Shown here piece by piece: positions 32,220 to 42,652 of a DNA stretch of 64,000 nucleotides. Each line of letters begins with the position of its first letter. The first letter of the stretch is position 1. The notes under the pieces are model-generated. The model saw only the letters and a list, made by a program, of their open reading frames with translations, was not told the DNA's origin and ran no database searches. Source of the DNA: Garcia nutans (taxonomy: Eukaryota > Streptophyta > Magnoliopsida > Malpighiales > Euphorbiaceae); the NCBI GenBank assembly GCA_947685225.1, contig CANTUV010000015.1, positions 8,928,001 through 8,992,000 of the forward strand, in the 5' to 3' direction. A program made the position numbers and the translations under genes.

Positions 32220-32224
32220 CACAC

Positions 32225-32266
32225 ACTTTATACCATGTCACAAAACTAACGATGCCATACACATAG
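32225..32266 (+). pseudogene. C1 integrase sliver between two insertions
   Basis: About 14 codons, reading in sense HFIPCHKTNDAIHI, join the FSKMAH end at 24588 to the LFF start at 42653. They show that Cassandra/B2 and F1 hit the same gene only about 40 bases apart. catag at 32262-32266 is the F1 target duplication. Confidence 0.85.
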
Positions 32267-33020
32267 TGTTGTGGAACAACCAGCACACCACAAGGATGAG
32301 CAAGAGTTAGGACGTGAGGAACAAGTTGAGGAGATCATCAATCCAATTATTCTGCCAAAAGGTCCTATAACTAGATCGCGAGCCAAAACGATTCAGCAAG
32401 CACTAATTTGCCATTTGCAAGATTTGGTGAATTTGGCTAACTATGGTTTGCAAGGAATTACAAACTTGGAGACAAGACCAAAGGAAGTCAATTACAACTT
32501 GCTACAAGTTGAAATTCATGAATGAGGCTTGTAATTAATATGTATTAAGGCCCACTAGTTATGCTTATTTAAAAAGTAAGGGCCCTGTTTGTTTTGTATT
32601 AAATTAGAACTTTGTTTACTTTATTATTTCTTAAAATTTGATTAGAAAACCAAATGCTACTTAATAACCCTAATTAGGGTTTAGCTATTTATATATCATT
32701 TAGGGTTGTAAGACATCATTTTTAGTTTTTGACAAATTATTAACCTAAAAGCTGAATTTGCTTTTATCTTTGTTTTCTTGAGTAGAATGCATGCTTAGAA
32801 ACATTCAAGTAGTTTGATCAACTTTCTTGTGGAGTGTTTCGATTCTGGGGTTTAGGAACTAGTTTGTTTCGAAATCTTAGGTCTGTGATCAATTCAAGGT
32901 AATCTGAAATCTAACCTAATCCTTGGAGGTTGTGCCGAATTCGACTAGGGGTTTCAAGTTAATGCTATGGGGGTTCGAAATCAAGGGGTTCTCAGGCTTA
33001 TTCTTGGAGGTTCCGTATCA
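32267..33020 (+). repeat. F1 5' LTR
   Basis: 754 bp, TGTTGTGGAACAACC to GGTTCCGTATCA. The first 260 bp encode the pol tail (GPITRSRAKTIQQALICH). The middle and end (from TATTAAGGCCCACTAG) are shared with G LTRs and with the solo LTR at 62888-63574. Confidence 0.94.
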
Positions 33021-33022
33021 TT

Positions 33023-33035
33023 TGGTATCAGAGCC
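33023..33035 (+). other. Primer binding site of F1
   Basis: TGGTATCAGAGCC, two bases after the LTR. Confidence 0.93.
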
Positions 33036-33050
33036 TACGCTCTAGATCAG

Positions 33051-33951
33051 GTTTTATCCCTATCAAATTCGTTTTCGTTTCTTCTCTTGTTATTTTCATT
33101 TTTGTTACTTTGATCTTGAATTGTTGAATTCGTTCTCTTGTTTCCTTATTCCTCTGAATTGTTTTCTTTGTGGGTTATTTTCGTTCTGTTTCTTTATTCT
33201 TGATTCTTGAATCGTTTTCTTTGTTTCTTGAGCGTCGAAGTTGTTTGTTCCTTGAATCATTTTTGTTTTCTTTCAAATTCAAAAATTCAAAAAAAAATTA
33301 TAAAACCTAAAATTCGAAATTCAAGAAAAGGTGTTTTAAATTTGAATCTTGGTCTTGTTCATCATTCTGATTTGAATTCGAAATTCAACAAAGTGTGCTA
33401 AATTCGAATCTTGTTCTTGATTATTCATTCTGATTCAATTTCGAGTTTCAAAGACAGTACTCTATATTCGACATTGTTCTTGTTACTTAATTGGGTAAAA
33501 GTTTTGTGTGGTGTGAACTAAGGTCACCCCCATCAAGAGAGATAGTGAGAGGGAGCAAAAAAAAAAAAGAGTATAAAACCACTTCAACAAATTTTTTTCA
33601 TTCTCCTTGTTATTTAGGTGATAAGGGTCGAATCTGGATAAGTTAGAATCAATATAATTTCTGGTCACGAAATTTTCACCATTAAGGGGCTGTTTTGATT
33701 CGAATTGCATTAGTGATTCATTCGAAATTTTAGACTTGGGATACTACACACGGAAGGCTATTTGAGTTGTTTCATAAAGTGTGATTCACCTAAGAACATA
33801 AAAGAAATTAGCTTGAGAGGTGTGAGCTAAGCCGTGAGTGAATACATTATATTGAGTGGAACACAAGTGACCAACCCCATCTATTGAGTGTAAACACGTG
33901 AGGGAATGTTGTGAGGCCTTTTATTTGTTTTGTTCTAACCTTTTATTGCAG
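33051..33951 (+). other. F1 5' leader, probable intron of 901 bases
   Basis: Begins CTAGATCAG/GTTTTATC and ends CTTTTATTGCAG, six bases before the gag ATG. T-rich throughout, with no conserved reading frame. The small frames at 33207-33401 and 33483-33710 are not shared with G in any convincing way. Confidence 0.55.
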
Positions 33952-33956
33952 GAAAA

Positions 33957-35105
33957 ATGTCTGGCCGAGATGACAGTGACAGGGGTGTTCAAATTGATCC
34001 AGCTCGATTGCGTGAGGCGCAGCAAGCTAAATTTACACGTTTATACCGTGTTATGGAGAACATAACAGAAACATTGAAGCGCATCAATTTGAGCTTGTAA
34101 AATGTTGAAAGAGCCACACCGAAGCGCAATGAGAGGCAAAGAGGTGGCAGAAATCAAATGCAACAGCCTGAACATTTGGAAGATGAAAATGAGCTTGAGG
34201 ATGATAATGCAAGTTTGGTTGGAGGAGCTCTACATAGAGGTGGAGGTAGAGGAGGCCGTGGTACTGGTCGAGGTAGAGGAAGGATGAATAATAATGCTTT
34301 CTATGGTAGAAATCATGGTGATGATGAAGTCGTTGATAGGAGCTTGGGAAGCATCAAGCTGAAAATTCCTAACTTTCATGGTAAATCAGATCCAGAAGCT
34401 TATTTGCAATGGGAAGAGCAGGTTGATCTCATATTTGATTGCCATCGATGTACTGAGGAAAAGAAGGTCAAGCTTATTGTTACTCAATTTACAGATTATG
34501 CTATAGCTTGGTGGGATCAGTTAGTGACTAGTAGAAGAAGGAATTTGGAGTATCCAATTGAGACTTGGGCTGATCTTAAATCGGTCATGAGGAAGAGGTT
34601 TGTGCCTAGACATTTCCATAGGGAAATTATACAAAGATTTCAGGTTCTTAAACAAGGTAGTAAAAGTGTTGATGACTACTACAAAGAAATGGAAATGTTA
34701 ATGACTACAGCTAATATAGATGAAGACATGGAGACTACTATGGCACGTTTCTTGGCTGGTTTGAATTCGGACATTGCTGATCAGGTTGATTTGCAGCCTT
34801 ATGTGGAGTTAGAAGAGATGGTGCATATTGCCGTCAAGGTGGAAAAACAACTCCAAGGAAGACGACCATCAAGGTATCATTCAAAACCTGTTTCTAATTA
34901 TATTTCTCCTTGTAATGGGGAAGGAAGGCGTGATTACAAGGAAAGAAACAAGGCTGGTCAAGATAGTGGGAAAGCAAAGGCTGAAAAAGTTCTAAAGACA
35001 AATCCAAAGTTGAAGAGCCTAAGCTGCGAAATCGAGATATTAAGTGTTGGAATTGCCAAGGTGTGGGACATATCAGCAAAGAATGTCCAAACAAGAGAGT
35101 TATGA
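33957..35105 (+). pseudogene. F1 gag
   Basis: Starts MSGRDDSDRGVQIDPARL just after TTTTATTGCAGGAAAA. TAA at about 34099 (CAA in sense) breaks the N-terminus. The capsid part is open from 34158: KIPNFHGKSDPEAYLQWE, FDCHRCTEEKKVKL, AIAWWDQLV, RFVPRHFHREIIQRFQ, MARFLAGLNSDIADQVDL. A frameshift near 35025 moves the zinc knuckle CWNCQGVGHISKECPNK into the next frame. The knuckle itself is intact (CX2CX4HX4C). Confidence 0.9.
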
Positions 35106-36214
35106 CCATAAGAAATGGTGAGATAGTGACTGATGAAGAAGAAGGTGACAATGAGAGTGAAGATGGAGAAAAGCAAGACTTGGAATGTTGTAGTGATGGG
35201 AGCATTGAAGAACCAATAAAGGGAGACTTGCTGGTTGCTAGGCGTGCTCTTAACACGCAATTGAAGGAGGAAAACCATGAAGAACAACGAGACAACTTGT
35301 TCCATACAAGGTGTCACGTTCAAGGCAAGGCTTGTATTGTGATTGTGGATGGTGGAAGCTGTACCAATGTGGTAAGTACACTCTTGGTTAATCGATTAGG
35401 GCTGCCTACAAAACCTCACCCCCGACCTTACAAACTTCAGTGGCTGAATGAATGTGGAGAGGTTAAGGTAAATTGACAATCTAACATTTCTTTTTCCATT
35501 GGTAAATATCATGATGAGGTGTTGTGTGATGTGGTGCCAATGCATGATGGAGAGATTTTACTTGGACGTCCATGGCAGTATGATAGGCGAGCTATGCATG
35601 ATGGATACCTCAATCGGTATTCATTCACTAAGGATGGACGAAAGACAATTCTGACCCCACTCTCTTTAAAAGAAGTGTATGAAGATCAATGTAAAATGGA
35701 AAGAATGAGACTTGAATTTGAAAAGAAAGAAAGAGAGAGTGACGAAAAAATGAGTGAAAAAAATCAGATTGCAAATGAAAAGAAAGAGAGAAAAGAAAAA
35801 TCAAAACAAATTCAGTTTGAGAAAAATAGAGAAGGAGAGAAGAATGTGAGTTTGTTAGCTAGTACAAGTGAGGTTAAACATGCTTTTTACACCAATCAGC
35901 CTATGTTTGTGCTTTTGTGCAAAGAGGCTCATTTAGATACTACTATTTTTAACCAATCTTTGCCTAGTGTGTTTGTTGATCTTTTGCAGGAATATGCGGA
36001 TTTGTTTCCCGAAGAAATGCCTGATGAATTGCCGCCAATCAGAGGCATAGAGCATCAAATTGATTTCATTCCGGGAGCTTCCATTCCCAATAGGCCAGCG
36101 TATCGAGCTAATCCTTTCGAGACAAAAGAGATACAAAAGCAAGTGGAGGAATTGCTAGCTAAGGGATACGTGAGGGAAAGTTTGAGTGCTTGTTCGGTTC
36201 CTATATTCTTGTGA
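35063..36214 (+). pseudogene. F1 protease and linker
   Basis: 35063-35476 contains the knuckle end, acidic linker, RRALNTQLKEENHEEQRDN and the active site VIVDGGSCTNVVS. TGA at about 35476 follows GEVKVN. 35519-36214 continues: LCDVVPMHDGEILLGRPW, a very charged linker, LLQEYADLFPEEMPDE, LPPIRGIEHQIDFIPGAS. It ends in a frameshift before KKDG. Confidence 0.88.
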
Positions 36215-37116
36215 CAAAGAAGGATGGGAGGTGAAGGATGTGCGTGGATTGCAGAGCCATCAATAAAATCACTGTAAAGTATCGTCATCCTATTCCTAGA
36301 CTAGATGATATGCTTGATGAGTTACATGGTTCTTGTTTGTTCACGAAAATTGATTTGAAATCTGGTTATTATAAAATTCGAATGAGTGTGAGTGATGAGT
36401 GAAAAACAACATTTAAGACTAAATATGGGCTGTATGAGTGGTTGGTTATGCCGTTTGGTCTTACAAATGCACCTAGCACATTCATGCGTTTGATGAATCA
36501 TGTGTTGCGTGAGCACTTGGGTAAATTTGTTGTTGTTTACTTTGATGATATTCTTGTTTACTCTAAGTGTTTGGATGATCATGTCATACATGTGCGTCTT
36601 GTGTTAAACATTCTTAGGCATGAGAAGTTGTATGCTAACCTTAAGAAGTGTAGTTTTTGCATGGATAAGGTTCATTTTCTTGGTTTTATGGTGTCTAGTC
36701 AAGGTATTGAGGTTGATGAGGAAAAGGTAAAGGCTATTAGGGACTGGCTGAAACCTAAGAATGCTAGTGAGTTGAGGAGTTTTCATGGACTTGCTGGTTT
36801 CTATAGGAGACTCATTAGAAATTTCAGTACTATACCTGCACCTTTGAATGAGTTAGTTAAGAAAAATGTCGATTTTGTTTGGGGAGATGCACAAGAACAT
36901 GCATTTAATGAACTTAAGGATAAATTGTGTAATGCACCCTTGCTTGCTTTGCCTAATTTTGATAAGACTTTTGAGATTGAATGTGATGCAAGTGGCATAG
37001 GAATTGGAGATGTTTTGATACAGGATCAAAGGCCATTGATGTACTTTAGCAAAAAACTAAGTGGACCGGCTTTGAAGTATCCGACATATGATAAGGAGTT
37101 ATATGCATTGTTTTGA
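36215..37116 (+). pseudogene. F1 reverse transcriptase and RNase H start
   Basis: A TGA lies in KKDGR*RMCVDC (Trp in relatives), and TGA at 36400-36402 falls in DEW. 36442-37116 is open: VMPFGLTNAPSTFMRLMNH, VVVYFDDILVYS, FLGFMVSSQGIEVDEEKV, FHGLAGFYRRLIRNFST, then RNase H FEIECDASGIGIGDVLI. Asp replaces Ala in GIGAVL. It ends at a TGA where CGA is expected before AL. Confidence 0.89.
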
Positions 37117-38197
37117 GCTTTGCATACATGGCAGCATTATTTGTGGTCAAAAGAGTTTGTGATACATACTGATCGTGAAAGTTTAAAGCATTTGAAGGGT
37201 CAAGATAAGCTGAATCGTAGACATGCCAAATGGGTGGAATTCATAGAAACATTTCCATATGTGATTAAATACAAGCGAGGTAAAGAGAATGTAGTGGATG
37301 ATGCGTTGTCGCGAAGGTATGTTTTACTTAATTCTCTTAGTGCTAGATTATTGGGGTTTGAGCATATTAAGGAATTATATGTTAGTGATGTGGATTTTGG
37401 TGACATATATAATTCGTGTGGAGATGTGGCTGTTTCAAAAGACTTTCATTTGTTTGATGGTTTCTTGTTTAAGAGAAATAGATTGTGTATTCCTAAGTGT
37501 TCCATGAGAGAGTTGTTAGTTAAGGAAGCACATGGAGGAGGTTTGATGGGTCATTTTGGGTTAAGTAAGACTTATGATGTGTTGATAGAACATTTTTATT
37601 GGCCTGGTATGAAACATGATGTGCATAAAGTTTGTGAGCATTGCATAACATGTAGAGAAGCTAAGTCTAGGGTGAAACCGCATGGTTTGTACACGCCATT
37701 ACCTGTTCCTAATGGACCTTGGACTGATTTGTCTATGGATTTTATGCTTGGATTACCTAAAACTAGGAGAGGTCGTGATAGTATATTTGTTGTGGTTGAT
37801 AGATTTAGTAAAATGGCTCATTTTATACCATGACATAAAACTGATGATGCTAAATTGATTACTGATTTGTTCTTTAAAGAGGTTGTTCGTTTGCATGGCA
37901 TACCCAAAAGCATTGTTAGTGATAGAGATGTTAAGTTTTTGAGTCATTTCTGGCGGGTTTTATGGGGAAAATTGGGGACTAAGTTGTTGTTTTCTACTAC
38001 TTGCCATCCTCAAACCGATGGTCAAACTGAGGTTGTGAATCGAACATTGATTACTTTGCTTAGGGCAGTGATAGAAAAGAATATTAGGATGTGGGAGGAT
38101 TGTTTACCATTTGTGGAGTTTGCTTATAATAGGGCTGTTCATAGCACTACTAATTGTTCTCCATTTGAAATTGTTTATGGTTTTAATCCGCTTACTC
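37117..38197 (+). pseudogene. F1 RNase H end and integrase core
   Basis: 37120-37833: HTWQHYLWSKEFVIHTDRES, ENVVDDALSRR, zinc-binding HGGGLMGHFGLSKTYDVL with CEHCITC, SMDFMLGLPKT and FSKMAHFIP, then TGA in place of Cys. 37855-38197: LFFKEVVRLHGIPKS, SIVSDRDVKFLSHFW, HPQTDGQTEVVNRTL, ending YGFNPLT where G1 inserted (tactc duplicated). Active-site D, D and E are visible. Confidence 0.91.
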
Positions 38198-38840
38198 TGA
38201 TAGAGACGTCACAAGGCTACATGCAACATTTTGTTGAAGAGGAGCTGAAGGTGCACGATATGGCTGATCAAGGATGCAAATTGGAGCATATTTGGCTCAA
38301 GTCACTAGTTGGGCTTATTTATAGTTAAATAATTACCTGAACTTGTTATTTTAATATGTATTAAGGCCCACTAGTTATGCTCATTTAAAAAGTAAGGGCC
38401 CTGTTTGTTTGGTATTAAATTAGGACTTTGATTACTTTATTATTTCTTAAAATTTGATTAGAAATCCAAACGCTACTTAATAACCCTAATTAGGGTTTAG
38501 CTATTTATATCTCATTTAGGGTTATAAGCCACCTCAGTTTTGAAGTTTTGGACGAATTTATTAACCTAAAGCCGAATTGCTTTTATCTTTGTGTTCTTGC
38601 TTGAATACATGCTTCAGAAACATTCAAGTAGTTTGATCAACTTTCTTGTGGAGTGTTTCGAATCTGGGATTTAGGAACTGACTTGTTTCGAACTCTTGGA
38701 TCTTTGATCAATTCAAGGTAATCTGAAATCTAACCTAATCCTTGGGGGTTGTACCGAATTCGACTAAGGGTTTTCAAGTTAATGCTGTGGGGGTTCAAAA
38801 TCAAGGGGTTCTCAGGCTTATTCTTGGAGGTTTCGTATCA
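38198..38840 (+). repeat. G1 5' LTR
   Basis: 643 bp, TGATAGAGACGTCAC to GTTTCGTATCA. F-like from TATTAAGGCCCACTAG on; the upstream part is specific to G. Confidence 0.94.
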
Positions 38841-38842
38841 TT

Positions 38843-38855
38843 TGGTATCAGAGCC
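38843..38855 (+). other. Primer binding site of G1
   Basis: TGGTATCAGAGCC, two bases after the LTR. Confidence 0.93.
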
Positions 38856-38870
38856 AACGCTCTAGATCAG

Positions 38871-40034
38871 GTTTTATCCCTTCCAATTCGTTTTCATTTC
38901 TTCTTTTGTTATTTGCATTTTTGTTGCTTTGTTTCAATTGTTCAATTCGTTCTCTTGTTTTCCTTGTTCCTCTGAATTGTTTTCTTTGTGGGTTATTTTT
39001 GTTTTCGTTTTCTTCACCTGCTATTTGCGTTTTTGTTTCCTTTGTGGGTTACTTTCGTTTTCGTTTCTTCTCTTGTTAGTTTCGTTTTGTTATTGATCCT
39101 TGAATCGTTTTCGTTTTTCTTTCAAAGTCGAAAATTCAAAAAAAAATTCCGTTAGGGTTCTAATTTAGTTTTCGTTTTGTGTTTGGAGTCTTATTTCAAT
39201 TTCGAATTCAGTTTGCCTTTTTAATCCAAATCGTTTTTTCTTATTCTGAAATTGGGTTGGTTGATTTGTTTCGAATTGGTTAGTTCTATCTATTCCGAAT
39301 TGGATTTGTTCTATTGTGGATTTCCGAATTGGGAATTTAGGTTGCTTTGTTCAAATTCGAAATTGTGTTCTTGATTGTTGATTCGAAATTTGTTGATTCG
39401 AAAGTGTTCTAAATCCGAATCTTATTCTTGTTAATCATTCTGATTCTGTTTCGAATTTCCAAGAAAGTGTTTCAAACAAGTTTCAAAAGGAAAGCTGAAT
39501 TGGTCTAAATGAAGTCTTGATTATTTATTCTGTTCCAATTTCGAGTTTCAAAAGGAAGTCCTCTAAATTGATCTTGTTCTTGTTACCTGATTGAAAAAAA
39601 AAAGTTTTGTGTGGTGTGTGAATTAGGGCTGCCCATCTTGAGATAGTGAGAGGGAGCAAAAAAAAAAAAAGAGTACAAAAGTGCTTCAAGAAATTTTTTT
39701 TCATTTTCCTTGTTATTTAGGTGATAAGGGTCAAATCTGGATAGGTTAGAAGTAACCAAAATTTTGTCACGAAATTTTGACAAATTTGAGGGCCTGTTTT
39801 GATTCAAATTTCAGATTTTGGGATACTACACACGGAGGCTATTTGAGTTGTTTCATAAAGTGTGATTCACCTAAGAACATAAAAGAAATCAGCTTGAGAG
39901 GTGTGAGCTGAACCGTGAGAGATTTCATATATTGAGTGAAACACGAGAGACCAACCTTCATCTATTGAGTGTAAACACGTGAGGGAGTGTTGTGAGGCTT
40001 TTTTTTATTTGTTTTGTGTGACCTTTTATTGCAG
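38871..40034 (+). other. G1 5' leader, probable intron of 1164 bases
   Basis: Begins CTAGATCAG/GTTTTATC, as in F1, and ends CTTTTATTGCAG, five bases before the ATG at 40040. It is longer than the F1 leader by extra T-rich and TTCGAATT-rich sequence around 39000-39480. No coding. Confidence 0.55.
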
Positions 40035-40039
40035 GAAAC

Positions 40040-40966
40040 ATGTCTGGAAGAGATGCAGGTGTTCAGATTGATCCAACTCGATTGCGTGAGGCGCAACAAG
40101 CTGAATTTACACGTTTACACCGTGCTATGGATACCATAATAGAAAGATTGGAGCGCATGGATTTGAGGTTGCAGAGTGTTGAAAGAGCCACATTGGAGCG
40201 CAATGAGAGTCGAAGAGGTGGCAGAAATCAAATGCAGCAACCTGAACATTTCTATAGGAGTATCATGCAGAGACTTCAGGCTATCAAGGAAGGAAGTAAA
40301 AGTGTTGATGATTACTACAAAGAAAGGGAGAATTTGAAGGTTGAAGATAGCAATGAAGAAGAACTAATTTATGCAGAAGAGATTGTTGATGGTAGTGATT
40401 TGTTAATGTCATCCGAGGCTGTTTATGGTGATACTTCTTTTCAGGGTGATATTGAAGATCATACTTAAGAGATTATTGGTGAAGATTCATCACTAGAATC
40501 AAAAGAAGCTGCTACTTTTCAACAAGACATTCCAAAGTTGGAAACTTTTGAAGAAATATTGAAGGAAGAAATTGATACGCTTGGGTTAGAAGTACAACTA
40601 AAAGAAGAAGCAAGAAAAATAAAACTTTCTACTCCCACCATTCATGATTGCCTGTCTGTTGCAAACATGGAATTTATTTTGCCTAACAATGATTTTGATG
40701 TTTATGAAATAAAATTTTAGGTTCTTCAAATTGATGACATGCCACAAGTAATTGGAGTGAAATTACAAAGTGGCTTTTCTTTACTACTTCAGCATTTTAA
40801 AACTCGAGGACGAGTTTTCTCCAACAAAGGGGGAATGATAGAGACGTCACAAGGCTACATGCAACATTTTGTTGAAAAGGAGCTGAAGGTGCACGATATG
40901 GCTGATCAAGGATGCAAATTGGAGCATATTTGGCTCAAGTCACTAGTTGGGCTTATTTATAGTTAA
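40040..40966 (+). pseudogene. G1 hybrid reading frame: gag N-terminus plus novel acidic region
   Basis: One frame of 309 codons with two in-frame stops: TAA at 40466 and TAG at 40718. Residues 1-75 match F1 gag (start MSGRDAGVQIDPTRLREAQQ). Then QQPEH jumps to a later gag piece (KEGSKSVDDYYKE), skipping the capsid core. From about residue 98 on it is acidic (NLKVEDSNEEELIYAEEI) with no match to any gag or pol domain here. The frame runs through FKTRGRVFSNKGG over the polypurine tract into the LTR and ends LVGLIYS. Function unknown; a packaging role for the gag part is only a guess. Confidence 0.75.
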
Positions 40967-41478
40967 ATAATTACCTGAACTTGTTATTTTAATATGTATT
41001 AAGGCCCACTAGTTATGCTCATTTAAAAAGTAAGGGCCCTGTTTGTTTGGTATTAAATTAGGACTTTGATTACTTTATTATTTCTTAAAATTTGATTAGA
41101 AAGCCAAACGCTACTTAATAACCCTAATTAGGGTTTATCTATTTATATCTCATTTAGGGTTGTAAGCCACCTCAGTTTTAAAGTTTTGGACGAATTTATT
41201 AACCTAAAGCCGAATTGCTTTTATCTTTGTGTTCTTGCTTGAATACATGCTTCAGAAACATTCAAGTAGTTTGATCAACTTTCTTGTGGAGTGTTTCGAA
41301 TCTGGGATTTAGGAACTGACTTGTTTCGAACTCTTGGATCTTTGATCAATTCAAGGTAATCTGAAATCTAACCTAATCCTTGGGGGTTGTACCGAATTCG
41401 ACTAGGGGTTTTCAAGTTAATGCTGTGCAGGTTCGAAATCAAGGGGTTCTCAGGCTTATTCTTGGAGGTTCCGTATCA
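40836..41478 (+). repeat. G1 3' LTR
   Basis: 643 bp, nearly identical to 38198-38840. Followed by tactc, then the F1 integrase resumes. Confidence 0.94.
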
Positions 41479-41483
41479 TACTC

Positions 41484-42151
41484 CTTTGGATATTTTGCCA
41501 TTGCCATCTAATGATTTTGTGACTGTTGATGCTAGCTCAAAGGCAGATTTTGTGAAGAAGTTACATAAACAGGTTAAGGAAAGGACTGAAAGGCAAAATG
41601 CTAAAGTAGCTTCTCGAGTGAATAAAGGATGGAAGCCAATGATTTTTCAGCCTGGTGATTGGGTTTGGGTTCATTTTCGCAAAGAACGGTTTCCACACCA
41701 AAGAAAGTCCAAGTTAAACCCACGAGGAGATGGTCCTTTTCAGATACTTAAAAGGATTAATGACAATGCATATAAAGTGGATTTGCCAGGTGAGTATAAT
41801 GTAAGTGCTTCGTTTAATGTTGCTGATTTAAGTCCTTTTGATGTAGGTGATGCTTTTGATTCGAGGATGAATCCATTTGAGGAGAGGGGAAATGTTGTGG
41901 AACAACCAGCACACTGCAAGGATGAGCAAGAGTTAGGACGTGAGGAACAAGTTGAGGAGATCATCAATCCAATTATTCTGCCACAAGGTCCTATAACTAG
42001 ATCGCGAGCCAAAAAGATTCAGCAAGCACTAATTTGCCATTTGCAAGATTTGGTGAATTTGGCTAACTATGGTTTGCAAGGAATTACAAGCTTGGAGACA
42101 AGACCAAAGGAAGTCAATTACAACTTGCTACAAGTTGAAATTCGCGAATGA
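41484..42151 (+). CDS. F1 integrase C-terminal domain and LTR-encoded tail
   Basis: Resumes after G1 at PLDILPLPSNDF and runs open to a TGA at 42151. It carries the GPY/F-type domain MIFQPGDWVWVHFRKERFP, RGDGPFQILKRINDNAYKV and YNVSASFNVADLSPF, then SRMNPFEERGN over the polypurine tract. The tail in the LTR reads GPITRSRAKKIQQALICH and LVNLANYGLQGITSLE. About 85 of its codons lie in the LTR. No chromodomain is seen. Confidence 0.91.
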
Positions 42152-42647
42152 GGCTTGTAATTAATATGTATTAAGGCCCACTAGTTATGCTTATTTAAAA
42201 AGTAAGGGCCCTGTTTGTTTTGTATTAAATTAAAACTTTGTTTACTTTATTATTTCTTAAAATTTGATTAGAAAACCAAATGCTACTTAATAACCCTAAT
42301 TAGGGTTTAGCTATTTATATCTCATTTAGGGTTGTAAGACATCAGTTTTAGTTTTTGACAAATTATTAACCTAAAAGCCGAATTTGCTTTTATCTTTGTG
42401 TTCTTGAGTAGAATGCATGCTTAGAAACATTCAAGTAGTTTGATCAACTTTCTTGTGGAGTGTTTCGATTCTGGGGTTTAGGAACTAGTTTGTTTCGAAA
42501 TCTTAGGTCTGTGATCAATTCAAGGTAATATGAAATCTAACCTAATCCTTGGAGGTTGTGCCGAATTAGACTAGGGGTTTTCAAGTTAATGCTGTGGGGG
42601 TTCAAAATCAAGGGGTTCTCAAGCTTATTCTTGGAGGTTCCGTATCA
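41893..42647 (+). repeat. F1 3' LTR
   Basis: 755 bp, TGTTGTGGAACAACC to GGTTCCGTATCA, preceded by GAGGAGAGGGGAAA and followed by catag. Close match to 32267-33020. Confidence 0.94.
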
Positions 42648-42652
42648 CATAG

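Larger units (their letters stand above)
38198..41478 (+). mobile_element. G1: young non-autonomous element derived from family F
   Basis: 3281 bp with two 643-bp LTRs that differ at only a few bases, and exact duplication tactc (38193-38197, 41479-41483). Primer site and polypurine tract AACAAAGGGGGAA are present. The internal 2.0 kb is mostly leader plus one frame for a gag N-terminus fused to unrelated acidic sequence. Protease, RT and integrase are absent. The LTR 3' two thirds and the leader resemble F1; the first 190 bp do not. It must use proteins from another element. Confidence 0.94.
32267..42647 (+). mobile_element. F1: complete family-F Ty3/gypsy carrying G1
   Basis: Plus-strand element with LTRs of 754 and 755 bp and the exact target duplication catag (32262-32266, 42648-42652). 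Without G1 it is about 7.1 kb: leader, gag, protease, RT, RNase H, integrase. All domains are present but interrupted by stops and frameshifts, and by G1 inside the integrase. Confidence 0.94.

Noticed and set aside
33018..33036. tRNA gene at the repeated GGTATCAGAGCC sites
   Set aside because: These are 12-13-base primer sites next to LTR ends; no cloverleaf surrounds them.
34894..35323. Two overlapping minus-strand frames of 121-133 codons
   Set aside because: Serine/leucine-rich complements of the F1 gag-protease linker; shadows.
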